From Piliocolobus tephrosceles (lineage: Eukaryota > Chordata > Mammalia > Primates > Cercopithecidae), in contig NC_045441.1 in NCBI RefSeq assembly GCF_002776525.5, positions 64,310,952 through 64,374,951 of the forward strand: a DNA stretch of 64,000 bases, given 5' to 3'. The notes below the pieces were generated by a model. It ran no database searches, was not told where the DNA came from, and saw nothing but the letters and a program-made list of their open reading frames with translations. The position numbers were made by a program, and so were the translations under genes. This document shows, piece by piece, positions 1 through 13,385 of the stretch (its first letter is position 1; each line of letters opens with the position of its first letter).

Positions 1-232
1 AGGCTGGAGTTGCAGCTCTCTGCAGCCTCCACCTCCCTAGTGGCTGGGACTATAGGTGTGAGCCACCATGATGGCTAATTTAAAAAGATTTTTTTTTGTA
101 GGGATGGGGGTCGGCGGGAGGCGGTTCTCCCTATGTTGCCCAGGCTGGTCTCGAACTCGTGGGCTCAAGTGATCCTCCTGCCTCAGCCTCCCTAAGTCCT
201 GGGATTACAGGCATGAGCCACTGGGCCTGGCC
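1..232 (-). mobile_element. Alu, cut by window start
   Basis: Antisense Alu ending GAGCCACTGGGCCTGGCC. Confidence 0.9.
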
Positions 233-579
233 CATCATGTGATCTCTTAAAAGTGAAAAATAATGAGCAGTTTTATAAATTGAGTCTTTGAGAGGGGGGA
301 AGGGATTCCTTGGATATATTCTCAGGTGTCCACCAGTATTTATTTCAAAGATTATATAAACCTAAATTAATGTGCATTTATTTTGGTTACTGCCATGATA
401 TTTCTGGGCTCACATGGTGCATCAAGTTGCATGAGTGCACTGATGCTTTCATCACTTTAATTGGACCATGCCAGTGAGAAAAGAACTGATGTGGACCTAG
501 TATGTGATACATTCTTGCCAAACGAAGGTCTGTGGGACATCACTTGCACTCATAAAGAAAAGTAATGGGAGATATGAGA

Positions 580-1015
580 AAAACAATTACAGCCAGCGCT
601 TAATGACTGTTACTGCAAGCCACATATAATTTTAAGTACTTTACATATATTAATGCATTTAATTTTGATGAGCTAGGAATTAATTTTAAGCTATGATAGT
701 ATGAGAGATGGCATGGGATAGTGGTTAACCATGCAGGTCTGGTTTGAAATTCTAACTCATTTACTGGTGATGTGGCCTTTGGGCAAGTGACTTTTCCTGA
801 GCCTCAAGTACTCTGTGTGAAAAATAGGAATAATAATAATAATAGCCACCTCACAATGTTGTTACAGGGATGAAAGTAGTTAGTATAGTTAAAGCATTTA
901 AAACACGCTTGTGTTTGTGATAAATGTGGTAATCTTCACTTTATAGGCAAGGAAACTGAGGGACTGGGAAGTTAGGAAACAGTGTCAAACAGGTAAGTGG
1001 CAGAGAAGAGGTATC
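580..1015 (-). mobile_element. MIR fragment interrupted by a sense MIR (about 715-930)
   Basis: 580-715 and 935-1015 read as an antisense MIR (TTTTAAGTACTTTACATATA; AAGGAAACTGAGGGACTGGG). In between, 715-930 reads as a sense MIR (GGGCAAGTGACTTTTCCTGA, then GGAATAATAATAATAATAGC). Confidence 0.55.
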
Positions 1016-1894
1016 ACCGGGCCCATAGGTAATAAATAGGCTGTACTTAAAAACAAACTAAACAAAACTTGAAACCAGTGCCATAACAGTCCATACAATA
1101 TTCACTTTGAGAGGCCATTTAGTTTTAGCAAAACAGCATCTGTCAAGTTAACTCAGTTTTAAATGTTACTGATTTTGTAGTTCTGTGTGCATTAAATTTA
1201 AATTTTTGTTTTATAGTTGAAGAAAGGTCATAAGCAAAGTTTATATTTGTGCCGAAGAGAGACTTTTTTTTTAAAGTGGGTGAAGTGAGGAGTTTTGTGT
1301 TTTTTTTTTCTTTCATAGATTTTTCAACTTTGAAAAACTCTAGACTAGACAGTAAGTTCTAGTACTTTGAACTAACAATAACTTTTCAGCAAAGTCTGGC
1401 CTGGCATCTTGGCCAATCTGAAATAAACTCGGCAAACATTTAAGTGATTTCCATCTGCCAGCCACTGCTCTCCAGAAATTACCAGACTGTAAATGGGGCT
1501 TTTTATTTATTAGAATGCCAAGAGGTTCCAGATGAAAATGAAAATCTGTTTCCAACATACCCATTTAAACCATAGTTAATGACAGCATTCATTTAACAAT
1601 ATGTAAGAGAAAATTGAAATCACTGAACTCTGTTTAACTGGCTTATATTACTTGTAGAGTGACCCATTCTTCTAAGCTTTGATACCTTTTCCATTAATCT
1701 CCGAGCAAGCACTATTATGAAATAAATTAAACCTTTTTTAAGGCTATGAGCTAGATAATTTTTCCATTACTTCTCTTATTTAGTACCTGAAATTCCTGGG
1801 CTCACTGTTGCTAACAAGAAAGTATTACACTTCCTATTTTTTTTTTTTTTCTTATCTGTGTAAAGGAGCTATGAAACAGGTTTGGATAATAAGG

Positions 1895-2390
1895 CTTTTT
1901 CTTACCAACTTTGTTGAGATACAATAAGTTGCACATATTACAGGTACACACTTTTTTTTTAATCAGTTTTGATTTAAATATACATCTGTGAAACCATCAC
2001 TAAGATCAACACGATGAACATCTTCATCACCCCCTAAAAAGGCCTTATGCCTCTTTGTGATCTGTCACTACCTTCACCCCATCTGCAGGCAACCACTAAT
2101 AGATCTCTGCCTCTGTTGATTAGATTTCTCTATTCTACAATTTTATATTAGTGAAATCATACAATAAGTATCCATTTTTTGAGGGGAGGCTGGCTTCTTT
2201 CATTCAACAGTATGATTTTGGGGTTCATATTTATTGTGTATACCAATAGTACATAGATTATTTTCTTCTTTCATTTCCACTGAAAGGATATACTACTATT
2301 CGTGCATCCATTCACATTGATGCCCAATTGTTGTTTCCAATTTGGGACTATTGAAATAAGATCCTGTTCTAAGGTCCTGTGTCATTAATA
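1895..2390 (-). mobile_element. L1 3' end, antisense (L1M type)
   Basis: TTTGTTGAGATACAATAAGT, AACCATCACTAAGATCAACA and GAAATCATACAATAAGTATC are the usual antisense L1M 3' end features. Confidence 0.7.
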
Positions 2391-2728
2391 ATACTTCTGG
2401 TGTCGTTATGGTTGTTGAGAAACATTCAAGTCTGCTTATAACCAATTATAATACAGCTTTCAGAGAAAAAATTAACTGAAAATATATGGTTACCATTAGT
2501 TGGATGACTGGACAGGTTATGCAGCCTATATGGGCTTTATTATCTTCATTATGTTCATTTTCACAACAACAGCTCTTTTAGCTACTCTCAATTTTATAGA
2601 GTGCTCCGTAATACTAATTTAAGATCATTTTGTTACAAAGTCTAAAAATAGATATGAGTAGGAGACCTTTTAGAAACATCACACAAATTCACGATTTCAA
2701 AATGCATGTTATACTTACAGATCTCCAC

Positions 2729-2729
<1 letters not shown>

Positions 2730-2778
<49 letters not shown>

Positions 2779-2785
2779 TGTATGT
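2730..2785. repeat. (GT)n microsatellite at an Alu edge
   Basis: About 56 bases of GT with two A interruptions, directly joined to the truncated Alu at 2786. It probably grew from the Alu tail region. Confidence 0.9.
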
Positions 2786-2970
2786 GACACGGAGTCTCAC
2801 TCTGTCGCCCAGGCTGGAGTACAGTGGTGCACTCTCGGCTCACTGCAACCTCCACCTCCCAGGTTCAAGCAATTCTCCTGCCTCAGCCTACTGAGTAGCT
2901 GGAATTACAGGTGTGTGCCACCACGCCCGGCTAATTTTTGTATTTTTAGTAGAGATGGAGTTTCACTTTT
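2786..2970 (-). mobile_element. Alu, truncated
   Basis: Begins GACACGGAGTCTCACTCTGT and stops at GGAGTTTCACTTTT; the 5' third is lost. Confidence 0.9.
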
Positions 2971-3190
2971 AAAATATATTTACAGCTTTATATCTATGAT
3001 GATATCAAAATCTATATCCATATGTTCCTGTTTTAAAATTAAGTCACTTTAAACATTTTTACATGATTTTACTTATATGTAAACACTCTAACAACTAACA
3101 AAGCCAAGTAGATTTCTAAATCCTTAACTCGATTATATATTCCTTAAAATATCCGTTTTCATGGATTCCAATAAATAATGATTGCTGTCC

Positions 3191-3498
3191 AGCTGGGCAC
3201 AGTGGCTCATGCCTGTAGAGTGACCCCTTTGCACTTTGGGAGGCAGAGGCAGGAGGATCACTTGGACCCAGGAGTTTGTGACCAGTCTGGGTCTCAACAT
3301 AGTGAGACCCACTGTTATAAAAAATGTAAAAATTAGCTGGGTGTGGTGGCATGCACCTGTAGTCCTAGCTACTCAAGTGGTTGAGGCAGGAGGATTGCTT
3401 GAACCCAGGAATTCAAGGCTGCAGTGAGCTGTGATCATGCCACTGCACTCCAGCTTGGGCGATGGAGTAAGGCCCTGTATCTATAGAAAATTAAAATA
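3191..3498 (+). mobile_element. Alu (old, J-like)
   Basis: Starts AGCTGGGCACAGTGGCTCAT; many differences from young consensus; A-rich tail. Confidence 0.9.
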
Positions 3499-3809
3499 GT
3501 AATAGTGAATAATGATTGAAATCTATACGTGTTTGAATCTCATGGCTGTGTGATGAATTGCCGAAAACAGAATGTTTGTTTCTCCTGTTCTGTTTGTTTT
3601 GGCTACATCTGCTTGTCTTTGGTGGAGACCCATGTTCCCAATCTAGATATTAGAAATGTCACAATGAATTATCTTGTGCTGCTCTGAATACAGAATAAAA
3701 AGATCTAATAAAGGCTTATATGTGCTCCACAGTTATCCCTCAGATAACTGTGGGATGGATATTATTATCCTTATTTCGTAGGTAAGGAAACAGAGTTTTA
3801 CAGGTCTTT

Positions 3810-4127
3810 TTATTTATTTATTTACTTATTTTTTTGAAACAGAGTCTCAGTCTTGTCACCCAGGCTGGAGTGCAGTGGCGTGATCTTGACTCACTGCAAC
3901 CTCTGCCTCCTGAGTTCAAGCAATTCTCCTGTCTCACCCTCCTGAGTAGCTGGGACTACAAGCACGTGCCACTACGCCCGGCTAATTTTTGTATTTTTTT
4001 TTTTTTTTAGTAGAGATGGGGTTTCACCATGTTTGCCAGGCTGTTCTCAAACTCCTGACCTCAGGTGATCCACCTGCCTTGGCTCCCAAACTGCTGGGAT
4101 CATAGGCATGAGCCACCACGCCTGGCC
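3810..4127 (-). mobile_element. Alu
   Basis: Antisense copy with a TTTA-rich tail and the end CCACCACGCCTGGCC. Confidence 0.92.
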
Positions 4128-4216
4128 AAGTTTTGCAGGTCTTGTTCCATTTTATAGTATTCCTGAAAAAGCTATAATGTAGTAGAAGAGAGAGCAGTAA
4201 CACTAAGAATATCATT

Positions 4217-4425
4217 CTTTTTTGAGACAGGGTCTCACTTTGTTGCCTAGGCTGGATTACAGTGGCATGATCATAGCTCACTGCAGCCTCAACCTCCTGG
4301 GCTCAAGCAATCCTCCCACCTCAGCCTCCTAAGTAGCTGGGACAACAGGTGCATGCCACCACACCTGGCTAATTTTTTAGAAAATTTTTTGTAGAGATGG
4401 GGTCTCACTATGTTGTCCTTGCTGG
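4217..4425 (-). mobile_element. Alu, truncated (J-like)
   Basis: Antisense, TTTGAGACAGGGTCTCACTT to CTATGTTGTCCTTGCTGG. Confidence 0.88.
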
Positions 4426-5179
4426 GAAAATATTATGTACATAATCTCTTCTCTCCTAAAATGCTTGTTCATCCAGATAAAGTGATCAATTCCACCCTAA
4501 TGAGGCAGGTTATGCTGTATTTTCTTCTTTGGTTTGAGCAGTTGGAGAAATTCTCTAAAGGGAAATAAATCACTAATTATTACTTTCATTAGTTTAGGTC
4601 TGTTGTTTCTTATCTCCAATGAAGGTAAATGTTGGCTCCTTGCACATCCTTTCTTATCTTCCACCCCCAGTAGTTTGTTAATCAGATTTAACACATTTAT
4701 TTCCCAGAATAAAGCAATTAATCTTTTACACTTACTTGTAAAATATTATTTAAGTCTACTATGGACAGTAGGAATGACATAAAGTAAAAATCCTTCTGTG
4801 TGAGCCATGTGTTTCACATTTCTATGCTATTCTGGACCTTCTATAATTTCCGACCAATGTCATTACATTGTGAACACCAAACTGGAAATCAACACAGTCT
4901 TTCCTCTTGGAGTGTTTTGCTCATCCGTGTTCCAAATCTATTTTTATTCTCTAGAAGCCCAATCTGTTTCAGATTATTTTTCTCATTCCAGTCCCTGCAT
5001 TTCAAAAGGCTAACCTTAACCTGTTGAGTGGTGCATGTGTGATTGTGGATGTGTGTACGTGTGTGATATAATAAGAAATATCTATTTGGTCTCTGCCCCT
5101 GGCTCCTAACACAGAGCTCCTAAAACCCATATAATCTCCTGAGCAATAGGGGTGCTGGGTGCATCTATTGTTCTAATAT

Positions 5180-5920
5180 TTGGTCTTTGACCCTGCTACC
5201 TGACACAGAGTTTCTAATCCCTTGGAATTTCCTGGGCATTAGAAATGTCTTTTGTTCTAATGAGGTGATTGTTGGATAGCTTCAGGATGGGGGCTGGTCA
5301 TGAGAAAGTTCAAGCCATGATTAGAAGGTTGAAATTTTCAACTCCACCCCTCCCCGCATCTTCAGGAAAGGGAGAGGAGCTGAAGACTGACTTAATAATA
5401 GGTCACGCCTATGTGATCAAGCTTGCATAAATATTATTGAACTACCGGTTGCTGAGAGCTTCCAGATTGCTGAACTCATGGAAGTTCTTGGAAGAATGGG
5501 TGCCTGGAAAGAGCGTGGAATCTCTGTGCCCCATGCCACATACCTTGCTCTTTGTCCCTCTTCCATCTGGCTGTTCATCTTTGTCCTTTGTAATATTATT
5601 TGTAATTGATGGGTAAATGTAAGTAGTGTTTCCCTGAGTTCTGTGAGCTGTCCTAGCAAATTATGGAACATGAGGAGGGGATCATGGGAACGCTGACTTA
5701 TAGCCAGTCAGAAGTACAGGGGCTTATGATTGGCATCTGAAATGGGGACAGTCTTGTGGCCTGAGCCCTTGACCTATTAGATGTGACTCTAACTTCAGGT
5801 AAACAGTGTTAGAAATGAGTTAAATTATAGGATACCCATTGGTGTCCAGTGGAGAATTGCTTTGTGTATATGGGGGAAACCCCCATATATCTGGTGTCAG
5901 AAGTGAAGGATTGAGACTAT
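5180..5920 (+). mobile_element. LTR-like interspersed repeat in intron 1
   Basis: Contains the stretch GTTTCCCTGAGTTCTGTGAG ... GAACATGAGGAGGGGATCAT ... GGGGGAAACCCCCATATATC that I associate with an ancient LTR family. The family and ends are uncertain. Confidence 0.4.
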
Positions 5921-6461
5921 TGAATGAAAGTTTAGCAGGAGAGAACGTTTGTTTTCCATTATATATACATCATCTTTAAAATATATTGTTCCCTTACAGA
6001 GTATATTAACTTAGATTGTTGGCTGTTGGGCAACACTTAGAGAATTATCAGCCTGTTCTCTAATGAGAACCAAATGTTTATGGTCTTAATCCCCATTCTA
6101 CTCTTCACATGTAGTAGGCTTTGACATGCTCATAATCCCTATAGTATTCTCCTTTTCTTGCAAAAACATCTCCTGGGCAGATAGAAAAAGATAGAAAATA
6201 ACTTTGGTTCTCCATGGAGAATGGCATTTGGATGAAACATCCTCCTCAAGAGAAAGTGGGGTGCAGGGTTTTTTGCTCTGCTTTTATTCTTCTATAAAGA
6301 TTTTTGAGAAAGTCTCTGATGAGAAGCCACAGGTATGAATAAGGTTTCATGCAGAACTGGCTTGCATGCTCACACACACAAGAGCTTGGCCCTCTCATAG
6401 CCATTCAGCCAGTGATACTAACTGCTTTCAGATGGAATACAGGGTCAGAAAAATGCACTAT

Positions 6462-6484
6462 TTATATATATATATATATATATA
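6462..6484. repeat. (TA)n microsatellite
   Basis: About 11 TA units in intron 1. Confidence 0.9.
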
Positions 6485-7563
6485 ATAGTTGCCATCATAC
6501 TCCAGGGACATGTAGATCATTCACTTGACATTTTCCCAACAGAGCTATTTCTCTGTCTATCTAGGAGACATTTCTGTTTCTCCTCTGTTGGTGAGGGGAA
6601 CTCAGGTGACTTGCTTAAGAAGTGGGTCAGAGAGAAAGAAGCATACTCATCTTTGCATTCATCTTTAACTCTAGAAGGCTAGCAGAGTTTAGCACATTCT
6701 CACACTACAAGTCTAAATTTAAAGAGAGGAAATAACCTGGTTGGGAGATTTACCTATACTTTTATATTCTTTTATCGGAGAGGCTTACCTTAGCCTTTCT
6801 CCCTCAGCACGTTCAATTTCATTGTTCTCTTCCCAGTGAATCAGAAATTTCTTGGCAAAATGTGTGGCTGACTTGTGCTAATGATAATAGCAACATTCTC
6901 TCCTGCAAGTATGCTTCTGTCATTATGCCTTGTAGAAGACTGGAAAAACCTGACAACTGTGGCCCAATTATAGCTTCTTTCCAAATTTGCAGAGGAGTGA
7001 CCTTCAGGTTTACATTAGTTGACTTTCAGGGTGGTGAATACTGATCACAGAGCACTTTTATATAGTACTAGGCATTAAATATGTTTCACCTAAGTATTTC
7101 CAAACCAAGCATTCTATTATAAATATGCCATCAATTCACCAGATGTGGTGCTGACAAATTATGTAAATACTGACTGCATTTTGAATGCCAAGTATTACAT
7201 TAACTGGAATTTAAGCTTCAGATGGTGATTTGGATTAGATGCCCTTTAAGATTTTTTTCAGTATTAAGTCTTATGCTTTGTGGTTATTGTATTACTGCCA
7301 AAAGGAAAATGTGGCCAATGTAATATACTTTAAGGTCAGTGAAAATAAAAACAAGATGAAGCTGTTTTTAGTTTCTGTAAATCTATTCTACTGGACAATT
7401 AATTTGTAAAATAAATAGTATGTGATTGGATGTTTCATTTCTTAGCAACCTACACTGACTAGACTTACTTTTACAGATAACTCCTTAAAGTTTATTCCCT
7501 TGATGTTAGATTTTTCTCTTATTCTAGTGATGAATAACCTTACTTTTCATTTTTTTTTTCAAG

Positions 7564-7628
7564 GTACTGTCCAAGAAGCTGGAACGTTATTATCCAGCAA
7601 GAATGTTCGTGTCAACTGTTTGGACGAG
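7564..7628 (+). CDS. ANKMY2: ANKMY2 exon 2 (residues 23-44)
   Basis: This 65-base exon follows a T-rich tract ending in AAG and is followed by GTAAGA. It completes a split glycine codon and encodes GTVQEAGTLLSSKNVRVNC plus LDE, the helix-rich lead-in to the first ankyrin repeat. The frame passes unbroken into exon 3. The 65-base length with entry phase 1 fixes the missing exon 1 as ending on the first base of a glycine codon. Confidence 0.96.
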
Positions 7629-7677
7629 GTAAGATTTTAGAAGTTTAATAAAGGATTTTACTTCCTAAGAGATAATA

Positions 7678-7684
<7 letters not shown>

Positions 7685-7712
<28 letters not shown>

Positions 7713-7991
7713 GAGATGGACTTTTGCTCTTTTGCCCAGTCTGGAGTGCAGTGGCACAATCTCGGCTCACTGCAACCTCTGCCTTCCGGTTTCAAGTGAT
7801 TCTCCTGACTCAGCCACCCAAGTAGCTGGGATTTCAGGCACCCACCAGCACTCCCAGCTAATTTTTGTATTTTTAGTAGAGATGGGGTTTCACTATGTTG
7901 ACCTGGCTGGGCTTGAACGCTGACCTCATGATCCTCCTGCCTTGGCCTCCCAAAGTGCTGGGATTACAGGCATGAGCCACTGCGCCCAGCC
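7685..7991 (-). mobile_element. Alu 57 bases after exon 2
   Basis: Poly-T at 7685-7712, end GCCACTGCGCCCAGCC. It is very close to the exon 2 donor, yet the donor GTAAGA is intact. Confidence 0.95.
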
Positions 7992-8479
7992 TTCAAATTT
8001 GTTAATACAAGTTTTTTTTTCTAGCATTTTTGCTCATATTATCCTAACAATTCCTAAACTGAATGTAAGCAAATAGGTCACAAAAGACAAATAAGCATGT
8101 AAAAATAGTTTAGTCTTATTAGTAATTAAATAAGTGCAAATAAAGTCAAAATCATATTATTTCTTGTCAAGCATGGGGAAAAATGGACTTTTAAATGCTA
8201 ATGGTTAAGTGTAAATTGATGTACTATTCTGTAGAAACTTTTGGAATATGTATCAATTTTAACTGAGTATATTATTTGATCCAGCAACTTCACTTCTAGG
8301 GAAAGTTAAGTGAACCTAAACTCAATTTCCTAGGATAGTTGCTTCTAAAATAAGTTTTGGAAATGATGGTAACATCTGAGCATTACAGTAGCCATTGGCC
8401 ATGTGTGACCATTAAATACTTCAAATAAGGAAAGTTTGACTGAGGAACTGGATATTTAGATTCCTTCATTTCTTTCAGT

Positions 8480-9010
8480 TATTAGCAGCTTTATGGAGGT
8501 ATAATTAATATACAATAAGCTATACACATTTAAGGTGTAAAATTTGTTAAGCTTTGACATATGTCTATACCTGTAAAACCATCACTATAATCAAGATATG
8601 AAGATATCCATCACCTCAAAGGTTTCCTCATACCCCTTTGTGATCTCTCCTTCCTGCCCTTCCCCACCCACTCCTGCAGAAAGCATTAATTTGCTTTTAG
8701 TCACAATATATTAGTTTGCATTTCCAAGAATTTTGTATCAATGAAATCACACAATAGGTACTCTTTTTTTTAATCTAGCATCTTTTATTTAGCATAGAGA
8801 TTCACCTGTGCTATAGCACATCTTATTCCTTTTTCTTGCTGAGTAATTTTTTTTATTGTATATGTATACCATAATCTTTTTATCAATTCAACGGCTGATA
8901 GAGTTTTGGGATGTTTCCCGTTTGGAGACTTACCATAAAGCTTCTATGAACATTTATATACAAATGTTGGGATGGACATATGTTTTTATTTCTTTTGAAT
9001 GATTTATCTC
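8480..9010 (-). mobile_element. L1 3' end, antisense (L1M type)
   Basis: TTATGGAGGTATAATTAATA, AACCATCACTATAATCAAGA and CATCACCTCAAAGGTTTCCT. Confidence 0.7.
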
Positions 9011-10779
9011 CTCTTTATGGGTTGTATGTTTTTATTCTTTCCATGTTTGATTGTTTTTTATTGGGTGCTAGACATTGTAAATTTTACCTTATTGGGTGCT
9101 GTATGATTCTATATTTTGATAAATACTTCTGAGCTTTTTTTCATGAACACAGTTAAGTTACTTGGAAGCAGTTTGATTATTTCAGTTCTAGTTTTTAATG
9201 TTTGTTAGGTGGAACTAGCAAAATGCTCAGTGAAGGATTTTTTTCCTGGTGTTGAACTAAGGCACTTCCTTGTCCTCTCTGCAATGTTCTCAGATGCTTG
9301 AGGTTTTCCACCCTGGCTGGTTGAACAGGCAATCTTCCTGGCCCTGTGTGAGCTCTGGATGCTGTTCCTTGTAATGCTGTCAGCTAGTTCTTTGCCCAGG
9401 CTTGGGTAGTGTCCACATATGCGTGTGTTGGTCAGTACTCCAGCCAAACACTCTGAAGAAACCCTCTGCAGATCTTTAGAATTCTCTTTCTGTGCAGCTC
9501 CCTTCTCTCCTCTCTTTTACTCCTCCTAGGAATTTAAGTCAACTTGGTGACCCTGGATGCTCAACTCCACTGCCTCAATGCAGTCTGCCAGGCTCAGTCT
9601 GGCTGACCTCTCCATATACTGTAACCTAGAAACCCTCTTAAGGTGATAAGCTAGGCAATTGTAGGAGCCAATTCAGTTGCTCTCCCTTTCTCAGGGATCA
9701 CGTGTTTTATTGCCTAACCGACAGTGTCTTGCAAATTGTTATTTCATCTGTTTTTCTGTTACTCTAGGAAGACGCTTTTGTTACTAATCTTGGCTAGAAG
9801 TACCAGTTTCTAATTTTGTTTAATTTTAATTAATTAGAAGTTAAATTTTAATAGCCATATGTAGCCAGTGGCGACTATATTATATAGCATAGTCTAGTGC
9901 TAAAAAGTTCATTGGACTTCCATTTCTCATGCAGAAGGGAAAGGGGTTCTGTTAACTCTTTACCCACACATGGATAGCAAAATTAATATCAGACAAAATA
10001 AAGTTTAAAGCAAAAAATAATTATATGGACATTCTGTCTTATATGTTAAATTAATGATCCACCAAGAACATAATAGCCTTAAGCCTTTTCTTATAAACTT
10101 ATCAGCTGTAAGCATTGAGGTTCATAAAGAAAAAAATGGTGGTGCTCCAAGAAGAAATCTGTAAGATCGCAATAGCACCTTTTAGAAACTAACAGATTAA
10201 ATAGAAAAAAAGTAACGTAGGATGTAGAAAATTTGGATAACCCAATTAACAGTACATGGACTGTATATTAGCAGAAAAAAATAGTATATTTTCTTCTTTA
10301 CATGTAACATTGATAAAAATTAATCCATGTATTATACTATTTTATAAAGGAAGTTGTAGCTTATTTCAGACAGTAAATGTAGTATAATACATTTGAAAAG
10401 AAACAAAAATATAATCCAAATAATGAAGCACATATCTTGGAATTTGTTTTTTTGACTCTAAATAATGCTTAGGTTAATGAAGATAAAGCATAAAAATTGC
10501 CGACTATTTACAACTGAAAATACAACATTTATCAAAAGCTTTCTTTGCTGGCCAAAGTGATACTAAAAAGAAATTTTGTAGTGTTTATCATTGCACTTGT
10601 AATCTTTGTGGTGTTCTGAGCTTTTAATTCATGAAATTATTTTTAAAAAAGTATACTAAAAGAAATAGTAATGATTTAGAAAAAATAAAACAGAAATTAA
10701 AAAATTGTAAAGCAAATAAACATAAGCAACAATGTAAAAATAGATAAACTGGAAATAATCTAAATTAAAAACTATTGTG

Positions 10780-11770
10780 TTTCAAAGCATATCACCGAGA
10801 AAGCGAAAAGACAATCTATAAAATGGGAGAAAAATTTTACAAATTGTATCTGATAAGGCACTTGTAAATTAAGAACTTCTACAACTCAATAATAAAATAA
10901 TATATAACTCAATTAAAAAATGAGCCAAAGATCTAGATAGATATTGCTCCAAAGAAGATATGTAAATGATCAATACATAATGAAAAGAGGTTCAACATCA
11001 TTAACCATCAGGGAAATGCAAATAAAAAGCACAGTGAAATACCACTTCGTATCCACCAGGATAGCTATAATCAAAAAGGTGGTATAGCAGGCATTAGCGA
11101 GGATGTAAAGAAATTGGAGCCCTCATACATTGCTGGTGGGAATGTAAAATTGTGTAGCCACTTTGGAAAATAGTCTCTAAGTTCCTCACATGATTAAACA
11201 TGGAGTTACCATATGACACAGAAATCCCACATATATACTTAAGAGAAATGAAAACATATATCCACACAAAATTTTGCACATGCAAATGCATGTTTATAAC
11301 AGCATTATTCATAATAGCCAAAGGTAGATACAACCCAAATGTTCAACTGATGAATACATCAACAAAATATAGTATAATCCTACAATGGGTATTATTCAGT
11401 TACAAAGATGAAAGAAATGCTGATATTTGCTACAATGTGCGTGAACCTTGAAAACATTAATGCTAAGTGAAAGAAGTCAGTCACAAAAGACTGCATATTT
11501 TAGGATTCCATTCATACAAAATACCAAAAATAGGCAAATTCATAGGGACAGAAAGTAAATTAGTGGATGACTAGGGCTGAGTAAGGGAGTGGGGTGAAGT
11601 GGGAAATGACTGCTAATGGGTATAGAGTTTCTTTCAGGGATTATGAAAATATTCAAAAATTGATTGTGGTGATGGCTGCACAACTCTGTGAGTATATTAA
11701 ACCCATTTATTTCTACAAATTAATTGAGTAAATTGTATTCTGTATGAATTGTATCTCAATAAAACAGGAA
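10780..11770 (+). mobile_element. L1 ORF2 end and 3' UTR, sense (L1M type)
   Basis: AACATCATTAACCATCAGGG, CATTGCTGGTGGGAATGTAA, CTAAGTGAAAGAAGTCAGTC and TGTATCTCAATAAAACAGGA follow in the L1 order. No intact frame. Confidence 0.85.
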
Positions 11771-11855
11771 AGAAAAAACAGTAAAAATTATCAACTTAAA
11801 ACTGAAATATAGGTATAGCTTGGGAAGTACAAGAAAGAAAACAATTTGTAGAAAC

Positions 11856-11936
11856 AGTAAGGAGGAAGGAAGGAAAGATGGGTGGAAGGAAATGAGAAAG
11901 GGAAGGAGGGAGGAAGGGAGAAAGAAAAACATAACT
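11856..11936. repeat. GGAA/GGGA-rich purine tract
   Basis: About 80 bases, nearly all purine on the + strand, right after an L1 3' end; probably derived from the L1 tail. Confidence 0.8.
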
Positions 11937-12054
11937 ACAATTATAAAGAGGATTGTCATAACTTTTTTATTAAGCCAACACATTTGGAAACCCATATGAT
12001 CTTTGTAGAAAATTAAAATGGATATATTCATCTCGTACAGAAGTAGAAAAACTA

Positions 12055-12349
12055 GGCTGGGCACAGTGGCTCACGCCTGTAATCGCAGCACTTTGGGAGG
12101 CCGAGGCGGGTGGATCACCTGAGGTCAGGAGTTGGAGACCAGCCTGGCCAACATGGTGAAACCCCTTCTCTACTAAAAATACAAAAATTGGCCAGGCGTG
12201 GTGGCGGGCGCCTGTACTCCTAGCTACTTGGGAGGCTGAGGCAGGAGAATCGCTTGAACCCCGGAGACGGAGGTTGCAGTGCGCTGAGATCGCACCATTG
12301 CACTTCAGCCTGAGTGACAGAATGAGACTGCCTAAAAAAAAAAAAAAAA
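12055..12349 (+). mobile_element. Alu with 11-bp target-site duplication
   Basis: Full-length copy flanked by GTAGAAAAACT at 12,043-12,053 and 12,351-12,361. Confidence 0.97.
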
Positions 12350-12359
12350 GGTAGAAAAA

Positions 12360-12960
12360 CTGGAATAATCAATAATTGAGGAAAATTTGTATAAATATTT
12401 TTAAATTTCCTACCACCTTCAAAAGCTGCAAACCAGAGTAAGGTTTACCAAACTCTAAGGACCTGTTAATTCTCATTTTACACTAATTATACCATTAGTT
12501 TAGAAAAAGATGGGAAGATACTCATTTATTTGATAAGGCTAGCATAATGCTGATGCCAAATAGTAAGAAGTTCCACAAAACTATGGACCCAGGTCACTTT
12601 ATAAATACAAAGGCAAAAATTCTAAAAATGTTAGCAGGTTGATGCAGCCATCTATTAAAAGGATTATAAGACATCATAGCCAAGTAAGGTTTTTCCAAGA
12701 ATGTTAGGATGGTTCAGTTTTAGAAAACCTTTCAGTGTAATTCACTATATTACAGAATAAAACAGAAGCAAATAGGATCATCTCAACAGATGCTAAAATG
12801 TATATTATAATATATAATAACATTTGATGGTATAAACTAACAAATTAGGATAGAATGACTCTTCTGTAACCCGATAGAAGGTTTGCAGAAACCTTCCACA
12901 AACTTTAGCATCGTACTTAATATTCAAATAGAAGTACCAGAATCAAGACAAGAAACTTCC
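12360..12960 (+). mobile_element. L1 ORF2 fragment, sense
   Basis: AAGGATTATAAGACATCATA, CAAATAGGATCATCTCAACA and TCTGTAACCCGATAGAAGG are old L1 ORF2-like; frames are broken. Confidence 0.6.
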
Positions 12961-12979
12961 TACGTGTTCCTGATGATTG

Positions 12980-13385
12980 AGTGGGCTGCAGACAGACTTG
13001 GCCTCTGTGATCATCCTTGAACACAGCACAGAATTTTTTGCACTTTCATTCCCTTTCCGTGGAGCATTCTTCCTGTAGTTATTTGCATTCCTAGCCTCCC
13101 TAACTTCTTTCAGGGCTTTGTTCAAATGCCACCTTTTCAGAGGGACATTCCTTGAATGTCCTCTTTAAAATAATAGTCTTCTCTTTCCCTCTGGCACTGC
13201 TCCCCTTTACTTAATATTATTTCCTTCTAGCACTTGTATCACTATCCATCTAGTCACCTGTACTGTAAGTCCCGGGGACTTAGACTATGGGAGGCATGAA
13301 GTTTGCTTATTGCTACCTCCAATGTATATAGATCAGTGCCTGACAGATATTAAGCACTCATTAAATATTTGCTGAATGGATGCTG
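12980..13385 (+). mobile_element. L2, sense
   Basis: GGGCTTTGTTCAAATGCCAC, TATAGATCAGTGCCTGACAG and ATTAAATATTTGCTGAATGG are the usual L2 3' end. Confidence 0.75.

Larger units (their letters stand above)
1..7563 (+). other. ANKMY2: ANKMY2 intron 1 (3' part)
   Basis: This stretch has no coding exon. It holds Alus at 1-232, 2786-2970, 3191-3498, 3810-4127 and 4217-4425, MIR pieces at 580-1015, an antisense L1 3' end at about 1895-2390, a GT microsatellite at 2730-2785, an LTR-like block at about 5180-5920 and a TA run at 6462-6484. In 1020-1890, 4430-5180 and 5920-7563 I recognise nothing except the short TA run. Confidence 0.8.
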
